From Guillardia theta CCMP2712 (taxonomy: Eukaryota; Cryptophyceae; Pyrenomonadales; Geminigeraceae), in the NCBI RefSeq assembly GCF_000315625.1, contig NW_005434453.1:23414-70736 (forward strand): a DNA stretch of 47,323 bases. Reading direction: 5' to 3'. Positions 34,303-43,738 of the stretch are shown in pieces (positions within the stretch are counted from its first letter, which is position 1; every line of letters begins with the position of its first letter). Made by a program: the position numbers and the translations under genes. The notes below the pieces were generated by a model. The model ran no database searches. It was not told the DNA's origin and saw nothing but the letters and a program-made list of their open reading frames with translations.

Positions 34303-37300
34303 TCAAGCTAGATCATCAGGGTTGTCAATGCCTGAACGTATCTTTGACTGCAGCAGGCTGATACGGTCAAGAATGCTGTTGAGCAGGTCCTTTTGCAGAT
34401 GTAACGACCTGAGAAACGGGTGCTCCACTGGCTCCACGCATGTCAAGGCCATGTCAACCGCTACCTCATGAAATACGACGCCTCCCCGGTAAACCCTCGC
34501 CTGCACTGCTGCCACCAGCGCCTCCAGCCCTGACACATGCAAACCACCACGGTCCTTCTCTTGCTGCTGTTGCTCTTGCTGCTCCCTCTTTGCTTGAACC
34601 TCCAAGGGCTTTGAGAATGACGCGAGATACGTCCAGTCGACCTTGACCTTGTTGGCAGCTTCACTTGTCTCCTTCTCTAGCTCCGCAATTCTCTTCCACC
34701 AGTCTTCACCCCCCTTGTCGCCCTTCCAGCCTGACTCTGACTCCAAGTCCTTTGAGTCTCGACTTGCTTCATACAGCACCGGCACCAGCACAGGTATGAT
34801 GTACTTCCCTGCCTCACACGCCCGAGCAAACTCTCTCCTGCAGTTGCCGCTCTTGACGTACTTGTCGCTCATAAAGACTACAAACACCTCGCAGCGAGAC
34901 ACCCCGAGCTCCATCTTCTGCATGTGATCTTCCCCGGGGTTGATCCCTCCCTCCACGTCGAACCAGCACTGCAGGCTTGTCTGCTCCTCGATCCGCCGCT
35001 TCACCTCCCTCACCATCTTCTGCGTCGAGTTGTCGTGCCCCCACTGGTAGCTCAAGAACACCTGCGGCGGCGTGACGTCCAGCACGTCCATCTCCCTCTG
35101 ACATCCGTCGCAGTAAATCTTAGCCGTCAGGTCGCGAGCGAGCATGCTCAAGCACTTGGGTCGGCTGAAGAAGTGCGGGACTCTCTTGTCCTTCAAGCAA
35201 GACGGACACGGGGAGCTCGAGCCATTGAACGCCAGCACCTCCTCCACGGTTGTCGTATGACCCCTTGTGCAAGTGATTGCTTTGATCATGATCTTGTGTT
35301 TGATGACATCTTCCTGCTCCAGCTCTTGCTGCATGTCTGTCATACCCTTCCTTTCTTTATCTAGCGCTGCCTTGATCTCCGACCGATCAAACCTGCCCAC
35401 GGCTCGATCGCCTTGGGAGGCAGGTTGAGACTCAGACCTATCATGCAAACAAGCTTGGCACAGAAGCTCGTTCTGACTGGTGACCTCGTACAAGTCTTCG
35501 AAGCTTCCTCGTCCCTGATGCAGCTTCTTGATGATGCCGTCATACAACGTTCGCATCGAGCCTTGATCATTCTCCTTGTACTGATGGAAGATCCGGTATC
35601 GCTCCATCCCTTGTATCTCCTGCGGCCACCACTCGTTGAACCTGTTCGTCAGCTTGATCTGCTTGTCGTAGTAGTCTGTCAATACGACGGGGATGATAAT
35701 TGCTTCGCTCGCTGTCAATCTGTTCCATAACTTGCTGAAGCTACTTTCTCCTTGAATGGGTCCCTGCTCATCAACACACTCTGTCGATATACACAAGATG
35801 TTCACGAGACATTCATCACCAGCACCTCCACGTTCGTCACATGGATGTGTCTGGCAAGTAAGACCTAGAGGGAGGTTCTCCGCCTTGTAAAGCTTCTTCA
35901 CCTTTCTTTCAATATCCAGCCCACATGCTCTTGACCTCTCTCCTTGCGTGAAGATCCCTATTTGCACGGCCTCTTTGCCTGAGCTCTCCTTGTCGCTTCT
36001 CCTTCGCTTCATCCCCGGGAAGAACGCCTCCAGTTGCTTCAAGTCCTCTTGCAAGTTCTCGATCTGCTGCCTCGTCGACGCATCAGCTCTCAGCACGTGC
36101 TTGTCATTGTCTTCCCGCCAGCTCACCAGCAGCGTCCGGCCCCAGCCCTTCATCACCGCCATAGAGCCGCTGCAGTCTACCTCAAAGTGTCGAGCAGCGC
36201 ACAGCACGACCAGCCTGTCGATGAAGCCTGCGGGGAAAATGTTGTACTCGCACTCGACAGATGCGCACAGCGACTGCTTGTCCTTGTCCGTCACTGCTCG
36301 CTTGTGCTCATGCGTGAACGACGGGATGATGCCGGGACACAGCAGCTCTCTGCTCTTGTTGTCTGTATCCTTCAAGTCCTTCATCCCCTCGCCCAGGAAG
36401 TGCGCCAGATCGCAGCCTCGCAGCAGAGCCACCGCCTCCTGCACCTCCACATGGCTCTTGATGAAGCCTACCTCTTCTGATCTTGATGTCTTGTCTGTCT
36501 TCGCATTGCGCCAGAAGTCGCTGTCTTGCTGGGGCCACAAGTACTCCAACATGTCCTCGTCTATGATACCCAGGTGTAGCAGCTTCTTCGTCTTCTTGGA
36601 CTTGGTCGGGTCCTGCTGGAAGAAGTCGAGCAGGTGCTCCCAGTCATGTCGCATCACGCCCTTGAACACGTCGATCATCCACACGGGATCGATGAAGACC
36701 GTGTCCTCGACGGAGTACTTGCCTAGGTCTCTCTTGCTTTGATCGGCGCTCAGCTCATGACCGAAGTACTTGAGCACGCCCATGTCGTGCAAGAAGCTCG
36801 TCGCCACCTTGTGCTCTTTCTCGCTGACCCCTGACTCTCTCAACATCTCCTTGTACTCCTCTACCTTGACGTACGAGACAGACCCTGACTTTCGCTTCTC
36901 CACAGCCTCTCTCAGTCTCAGATAAGGTCTAGGGATTCTTTCCTCCCACCACAGCAGCTCTTTTGCAGTCTTGCACACAGATCGCCGCAGCTCCTTCACC
37001 CCCTGTCCCTCAAGACAGTTCACCCGGAAGCTCTCGCCTCCGTTGATGACGTGCAACGGCAGGATATGCAAATCTTCATCCTCTGCCATCTTCTTCAGCT
37101 CCTCTTCCACACATGCCTTCACCTCCTCACACTGATCCGTCACCTCGCTCTCCCCGACAAGATCGATGTGCGTTGCTACGAGCAACACGCTCGATCCCGG
37201 CACTCGCGCTTGCGTAGCTCGCAGCCATGTAGCGATCATCATCTTCAGCTCCTCCATGCTCTGCTTGTCTCGCTTCCCCCTCACGTTCCACACCAGCAGG

Positions 37301-40300
37301 TACAAGGCCCGCCTCACGATGAAGTACTGGTTCGTCTTGGCGTAGATCTGCTGCCCCCCGAAGTCCATCACGTCACACGTCAGCCCGTCAGCGTCCTCAG
37401 GCTCCCACTCGTGCAGGTCTATCCCGATCGTCCTCCTGTCTACCTCGATCTTGTCCGCCTTGTCCTTGTCTGACCTCAGAGCTCTCAGCACGCTCGTCTT
37501 GCCTGCCTCTCCGTTGCCTATGAGGATCAGGTTGATCCGCTTGTTCGCCTCGCTGTCTCTCTTGACGCTCTGCAGGTACGTGAAAGCAGCTGCCCCTCCC
37601 TGACTGGCGATCTCAGGGGGAGGCAGCTGCAGCCTGACGCAGCTCTCACACTTGACCTCCTGCAGGCTAGACTCCATGCTGCACAGCTCGTCCAAGGGAA
37701 AGTGGGAGAGGCTGGGGTTACCGGACACGTCGATGACTTTGAAAGCAACGCCGAGCTTGGAGATCCATCGAGGCAGGCTCTTCATCCTCAGATCTCGTAT
37801 CACATATCGTTTCATCCCATCTGTCCGCAAAGACATGTTGAGCGTGCCCGTCTTGCTGTCGTAGCAGCTCCCGAGCTCTCCGCCCGACAGGAGCTGCTTC
37901 ACCTCTTCGACAGCAGAGCTATCCATCTCTTGCATCCCGAAGATGTAGTGGCACTTGACTAGGTCCAGTCTCTCGGCAAACGGCTTCATCACGTTGTTAG
38001 CGTATTTGCGGAACTTCTCGATCTTGGCGATGGCGTCCTGCCTACTGGGTCTTGACGATACAAGATCTTGCTCAAGGTTGTGCACGCAGGAACGTCGATC
38101 CTTGCAGTGCTGGCACATGATTATTTGCCTTTCATCTTCAGGTTTGCCGTCGAAGTAGCAAACGCAGCACTAGAAAAAAGATCAGCCGCAACCCAGACCA
38201 TGCCAGCAAAGACCCGAATGGCAAAATACATGTCAGCCAATCATTCTCTGAGCACATCATATGATATGACACTTACTCCCTATGAAGAACGAAACAAGGA
38301 AAAACCAGGAATTTTGAAAAACAAATTCAGTCCAATCATCCCCTGACCGCATGTTTTATGACTCGTAGCTTACCAGCTGTCAAGCCCAATCAACATCCCA
38401 TCCGATGAATATACCGAAAAATACACGGAAATCGTCAGCCAGCCAATCGTTCGGAATGACCGCATCTTTTATGATTTGTCACTTACCCACTAGCCAGTCC
38501 AATGAACATCCCATCCGATACAAAAACCGTAACATACACGAAAATCGTCAGCCAGCCAATTTTCCCCTTATCCAATCTTTCATCATTGTTACTTACATCC
38601 TATCCAGCCCAATCAACATCCCATCCGACGAATAATCGAGAAAAACACAAAATTATGTCAGCCAATCGCCCCATGAATATGACCGCAAATTTCATATTCT
38701 TCACTTACTTGCTATGCAGCCCCATTCCGTCCATCCGAGCAATAACCGGTAAGATTTGCAAAATACTTGTCAGCTCAATCATTCCCGACCACATCATTCA
38801 TTTGTTACTCACTCCCTATCCAGCCCATTAAAAAACAAACAAGCCATCCGACGACAGAACCGAAAAATGAACAAAAACAGTGAGCCAATCGTCCCCTTAG
38901 CGAATGATCGGCTTTACCGGGCAAATCGCTTTGTCGATGTGATCATCTTTGTTACAGCCACACCATTCGCAGTTGTCATTGTCGTCCGGATCGAAGGTCT
39001 ATATGATTTGTCAGTCCGATCTTCCCCTGATCACATGTTTCATCAATTGTAACTTACCAGCTGTCCAGCCCAATCAACATCCCATCCGATGCAAAAACCG
39101 AAAATACACGAAAATTGTAAGCTAATCGTTCCATGACCGCATCTTTCATGATAGTTACTTACATACTATCCGGCCCAATCAACAGTCGGTGAATAACCGA
39201 GAAAAACAACAACACAAAATTTTGTCAGGCAATCGTCCCATGCATATTTTATCATCCTCACTTACCCCCTATCAAGCCCCATTCACAATCCAGCCGATAC
39301 AAAGACCAAAAAACGCAAATCCACATGTGAGCCAATCTTTCCCGATATTTGAAGATGGTTACTTACATCCTGTGCAAGCCCCAATCGTAGCAAATCCGAT
39401 GAGAACCCGATAAAATCACAAGGTACACGTCAAATCCCTATCGTCCCCTGACCGCATCTTTCATTATTGTTACTTACATTCTATTCAGCCACATTCATGA
39501 CCCATCCGATGAGACACCACAAAAGTGCAAAGAACACGTCAGCCATATCGTCCCCTGACCGCATTTCATCATCGTTACTTACCCGCTATACCGCCCCATC
39601 CACAGCACATTCGAGCAAATACCGACACATACACAAAATAAATGTCAGTCCAATCATCCCCTTCCTGACCGCACCTTTCATCATCGTTACTTACCCGCTA
39701 TACCGCCCCATCCACAGTACATTCGAGCAAATACCGACACATACACAAAATGATTGTCAGTCCAATCATCCCCTTACCGCATGTTTTATGACTCGTAGCT
39801 TACCAGCTATCAAGCCCAATCAACATCCCATCCGATGAAAATACCGAAAAATGAACGAAAATCGTCAGCAAGCCAATACCGCATCTTTTACGATTTGTGA
39901 CTTACCCGCTATTCAGCCTCATTCACAACCCAGCCGATGAACACCCACAAGATTTGCAAAGCTACATGTCAGTTCAATCATTATCTGAGCGAACGGATGC
40001 TTACGTAGCAGAACTTTCTATCTGTGAGGTGCTCTTGTTCAAGCTTCGAACAGGTCGCACACCGTCCTTGGGCTCCAGCTTTGAAGGTAGCCTGTTGTAG
40101 AATATTAACCCAATTGTTCCCTGACCGCATCTTTCATCATTGTTACTTACATCCTATCCAGCCCAATCAATAACCCATCGGATGATAAACCGAAAAATGC
40201 ACGAAAATCGTAAGCCAGTCAGTCGTCCCCTGACCGCATCCTTCATGATCGTGACTTACCAGCTGTCAAGCCCAATCAATGACCCATCCGATGAAAAACC

Positions 40301-41075
40301 GAGAAAAATACACCAATATTGTCAGCCAGCAAATCGATCCCTGACCGCATCATATGGTATGACACTTACTGCCTATGAAGACAGATTCCATCAAAACAAG
40401 CCAAGAAAGAGTAGCAATTGCAAAGCAAATGTCAGCCAACCATCCCCTGACCGCATCTTTCATGATTGGTCACTTACATCCTATCCAGTCCAGTCAACAA
40501 CCCATTCGATGAGAAAACCGAAAAATATACGAAAAATGTCGGTCAATCGTTCCTTGATGTCAGCATCGTTGCAAATGTTACTCACTCCCTATCCAGACCA
40601 TTGTTTCCAATCCCAGCAACAAAACGATGGAAGTTGAGAAAAGAAAGCACGTCAGCCAGCGAATTGTCCCGATGATAAACCCAAAAAATTACAAAGAGCA
40701 TGTCAGTCTAATCGTTCACTGAACGAGCATATGCTGCACAGACTGATGCTTACCGCCTTCCGAATAACATCATCGCAATTCATGGCAGAGCGTAAAACAC
40801 ACAAAGTCAGATGACGCCTACTAGAAGCTACTCAAATTACGCATCTCGTGCTGTCGTCGGTACCTTTATTGACCACGATCTGGAGAAACACAAGTAAGGA
40901 GGTCAAGAAAAGTGTTGGGAGGAAGCGAAGGAGCCGCCAAGAAAGGAGTTGAATGATGGAAGGAACAGATGCGGGGGAGCAAAGCAAACATCTCCATCAT
41001 CAAGCATGTAACTGAAGGTAACAGCATCTCATCCCAGCTGCTCCTTGCCTTGCAATGAAGGCAGTACTTCAGCAT
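34303..41075 (-). CDS. Cysteine module - LRR-like - ROC-COR GTPase - TIR protein
   Basis: Predicted 1,399 residues from 26 exons. Exon 1 (41075-41013) reads MLKYCLHCKARSSWDEM; exon 2 (40879-40841) reads IVVNKGTDDSTRC. Twenty-one 3-nt microexons and two zinc-motif exons lead to a 3.9-kb exon (38169-34303) starting CCVCYFDGKPEDER and CQHCKDRR. It continues with one or two leucine-rich-repeat-like turns, then a ROC GTPase: P-loop GNGEAGKTS at about residues 329-337, DFGGQ, and THID for base recognition. A COR-like region follows, then a TIR-like stretch (VQIGIFTQGERSRACGL) and further Cys pairs (CPSC, CDGC). Last comes a clear TIR domain from about residue 1,150 (FLSYQWGHDN, CWFDVEGGINPGEDHM, VFVVFMSDKYVKSGNCRREF) and a coiled tail. 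ROCO proteins are GTP-controlled scaffolds and TIR domains either bind partners or cleave NAD+; I cannot tell which here. It diverges from the GNAT gene. Confidence 0.8.
38918..38998 (-). other. Zinc-motif exon 2, ROCO-TIR gene
   Basis: 81-nt phase-0 exon between ATAG and GTAAAG: TFDPDDNDNCEWCGCNKDD then HIDKAICP, giving C-x2-C-x6-H-x5-C. It shares TF at the start, the acidic lead-in and the C-P end with the kinase-PARP exons. Confidence 0.8.
40005..40091 (-). other. Zinc-motif exon 1, ROCO-TIR gene
   Basis: 87-nt phase-0 exon between CAG and GTAAGC: ATFKAGAQGRCATC then SKLEQEHLTDRKFCY, giving C-x2-C-x6-H-x6-C. Its first Ala codon corresponds to a separate 3-nt microexon (Ala, 31310-31308) in the kinase-PARP gene. 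Confidence 0.8.
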
Positions 41076-41197
41076 CGCTGTCGGCTTCAGAGGACTTATC
41101 GGGCAGTTATCGGGCAGTTATCGGGCAGTTATCGGCAGTTATCGGGTTGATCACTGGGCGGACCACCAGCTATCGCGGTTACGTACAGCGATACGTA
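41076..41197. promoter_or_regulatory. Short divergent promoter region with 11-bp repeats
   Basis: 122 bp between the predicted starts of the ROCO-TIR gene (minus, 41075) and the acetyltransferase (plus, 41198). It holds four to five tandem copies of TTATCGGGCAG (41096-41150, one shortened), which may be shared regulatory sites. The promoter role is inferred from position. Confidence 0.45.
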
Positions 41198-41881
41198 ATG
41201 GCGGTCATAGCGGAGCTCGAGGTCAGGGAGCTGAAGTTGGAGATGAGGAGGTTGGAGAGCAGCATGGTGGAGGAGGCAGCCCAGCTAGCAGCTGCTGCCT
41301 TCCTCTCCTCCCCCTTCTACCGATGGATCTTCTCGGAGAAGCAGAGTGAGCAGATTGCGTTCTGCTTACAATGGCTGTTCGAAAGAAACTTCGTGGCGTA
41401 TGTGGAGCAAGGAGCGGGGGTATGCACCTTCTGTGGGGGAGAAATGGTGTCTTTCTTTGTGCTGCTGGAGGGAGATTCCTCCTCTCTCTCACTGTGGGAC
41501 ATGATCAGGCTGGGATTGTACTCCATGCCGTTCAATGTGGGTTTTGGGCCAACGATGAAAATGTTGCGGGTGAAAGGATGGGTAGAGGACAGGTTGGAGA
41601 AGACGATGCAAGATCATGGTATCAAGAAGGAAACCTGGTCGCTGCAGAGAGTGGTGGTCAAGCCCGGATGGCAAGGGAAGGGGTTAGGGTCCGCCTGTTT
41701 GTCGCACATGCTCAATACGGCAGGACCGAGCGAGCACGGGGTGATCTTGACAACGCAGGAGGAGCCCAACGTTCGTTTCTATGAGCGGCTGGGGTTTGAG
41801 ACGATTGATGATGCTGTTTTCGAGTACGAGGGGGAGCGGATGCCATCGTGGACCATGTGGAAGCGACCGCAAGCGTTGTAG
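41198..41881 (+). CDS. GNAT-family N-acetyltransferase
   Basis: Single-exon protein of 227 residues. The acetyl-CoA-binding motif A reads LQRVVVKPGWQGKGLGSACL (V-x-P-x-x-Q-G-K-G-L-G), followed by LTTQEEPNVRFYERLGFE, the usual beta6-alpha4 N-x-x-FYE-x-LGF signature. The N-terminal third (MAVIAELEVRELKLEMRRLE) is helical. An in-frame ATG at 41045 would add 51 residues, but these translate the 11-bp repeats and overlap exon 1 of the divergent ROCO-TIR gene, so 41198 is preferred. The acceptor substrate cannot be told from sequence; length and motif spacing resemble small-molecule or peptide acetyltransferases. Confidence 0.85.
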   Translation: MAVIAELEVRELKLEMRRLESSMVEEAAQLAAAAFLSSPFYRWIFSEKQSEQIAFCLQWLFERNFVAYVEQGAGVCTFCGGEMVSFFVLLEGDSSSLSLWDMIRLGLYSMPFNVGFGPTMKMLRVKGWVEDRLEKTMQDHGIKKETWSLQRVVVKPGWQGKGLGSACLSHMLNTAGPSEHGVILTTQEEPNVRFYERLGFETIDDAVFEYEGERMPSWTMWKRPQAL

Positions 41882-42183
41882 GGGGATGAGGAGGAGCGGG
41901 CTAGGGTCGGCATGTTGATTTGAGTTTTACGAGATGAAGAGAAGTAAACTTGTCAGCGTCAAGTATGGAGAGTTGCAAAGAGTTGGGCGTGTTGAAGAGG
42001 AGGTGGACGCTGAGATGAAGCGAGGGAGACGAGATCTAGGCAAGAGGAGGACGAGGAGGCAGGAGGAAAGGAAGGCGGAGAGCGAGGAGGAGAGGAGAGA
42101 AGAGAAGGAGAGTGGAAGAAATCGAGTATGAGAGGACACAGGAGGATAACGACAAAGGTGCGGGGAGAGCGAGTTTCGTTGTT
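41882..42183. other. Short gap between convergent genes
   Basis: Purine-rich plus strand (GAGGAG/AGGAAG) and no gene; it holds the 3' ends of the acetyltransferase and the membrane-protein gene. Confidence 0.4.
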
Positions 42184-43662
42184 CTACGCAACATGAACCT
42201 GAATGCCATTAGGCATCGTAGTGACGTTGGAGGGGGGCTGGTCGACGGCTGGAGCTGGGGTGGGAGCTGGGAGGGGAGCTGGGGTCTGCTGAAAGTTCCC
42301 AGGGGTCTGCACGAAGGCAGCTGCCTTTCCTCCGTACTGCTCCGGGAGGGGAGCTGGGAAACTCCTCTGCTGGGCAGAGATCCGGTTCATAATCGATGCC
42401 GTGACCAGCAGAACAGCCAGGAAGGTGATGGCAGTGAAAACCTAAGGGAGGGAAGTCAAGAAGGCGGAAGGAGGGAGAAGGAAAGCAGGAGAGCATGGAG
42501 GGGGAGGGTTAGGGAGGATGGAGGCCGAAAGTGGACCGTAGAGGGGAGGATGGAGGAAGAGAAAAGGGAGAGAGGAAGAACAGAGTGCAGGAGGAGGGAG
42601 GGGAGGAGGAGCAAGAGAAGAGGAGGGGTAAAGGGAAGAGGGAACAAGAGTAGGGAAGGAGAAAGGAAGAACCAGTTCAAGGAGATTGTTGCAGCAGGGG
42701 AGCGAAGGAGGGGAGCAGGTGTAAGAGTAGAGGAGGGACAGGGATCAGCAAGAGGAGAGTTGAAGTAGAGAAGGAGTGAGTTGTAGGTACCGCAATGGCG
42801 ATGAGAGCACGGGAGCCAACGTCGACCGCGGGCTGCTTGATCTCCTTGGACGTCCAGGACACCCACTCGTTGCTGATGCAGGTCTGTCTATGTCCCTTGT
42901 TGTCGGTGGCGGTACATCGCTCCTGCCCGTCCCTGAAGTACAGGCGTCAGATGAGGAGGAGGGATCAGGACGAGCTGGAGGAGGACGACCAGGGAGGGGA
43001 GACAGAGGAAGAGCAAGAGGAGGAAAACAGAGTAGGAGGAGAACGAGAAGAGAAACAGGATGAGGTAGAGGAGGGAGGAGGATCAGGACGAAAGAGAGAA
43101 AAGCAGTAGCAGCAACAAGAAAGAAAGGAAAAGGAGAAGCGGGGGAGCAGGAGGCACGAGCGAAGAGGAGTAGACTTCGTGAGGAATGAGCGAGCGGGTT
43201 CAGTACAAGCAAATCTTGCAGTCGGGGGGACAGAGCAAGAGCAAGTGGAGGAAAACAGAGCAGGAGGAGAGCGAGAAGAGAAACAGGAAGAGGTAGAGGA
43301 GGGAGGAGGATCAGGAGGCTCATTAAGGAGCAGGAGGAGCAAAAGAAAAAGATGGAGCAGGAGACATATTTCGGAAGGGGAGGAGGAGATCCGTACAAGC
43401 AAATCTTGCAGTCGGTCTGGGTGCAGTGGCCGGTGTAGTCGATAGGAGGGGAGACGAAGTGGAAGGAGAACGACTCTTCCTCGTGCCTGAACTCCCCAGT
43501 AGTTGAACAACTTCCATCAGCCTGCGGGTAAATCCAACCACAGTTATCATCATGCCTCCTATGCGTCCTCTTCAAAGCATGTCCTCTGCGTCTGTCTCCT
43601 TCCTCAGTCAACTTCTACTCCTCCTTCTGTCTTTTCCCCAGCTAACGTCTCCTCTTCCATCG

Positions 43663-43738
<76 letters not shown>

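Larger units (their letters stand above)
38277..40756 (-). repeat. Intron array with single-codon microexons, ROCO-TIR gene
   Basis: Sense-order 3-nt exons: A 40756-40754, G 40588-40586, D 40480-40478, A 40372-40370, L 40262-40260, D 40153-40151; zinc exon; R 39908-39906, L 39806-39804, R 39697-39695, R 39585-39583, N 39480-39478, D 39369-39367, G 39268-39266, Y 39165-39163, L 39060-39058; zinc exon; G 38815-38813, Q 38711-38709, D 38599-38597, W 38489-38487, L 38376-38374, G 38279-38277. All have AG before and GTAAG or GTGAG after; none is a stop codon. The introns are about 95-115 nt (one about 165) and similar to one another and to those of the kinase-PARP gene. Confidence 0.85.

Noticed and set aside
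38277-40756. Reading the arrays as 70-75-nt exons separated by about 30-nt introns (GTAAGT to GGTCAG)
   Set aside because: No single frame gives a conserved peptide, several units lack the inner AG, and this reading cannot explain why exactly three variable bases sit between a conserved AG and a conserved donor.
41045-41197. Upstream start for the acetyltransferase at 41045
   Set aside because: The added residues translate the 11-bp promoter repeats and overlap exon 1 of the divergent gene. The conserved fold starts after 41198.
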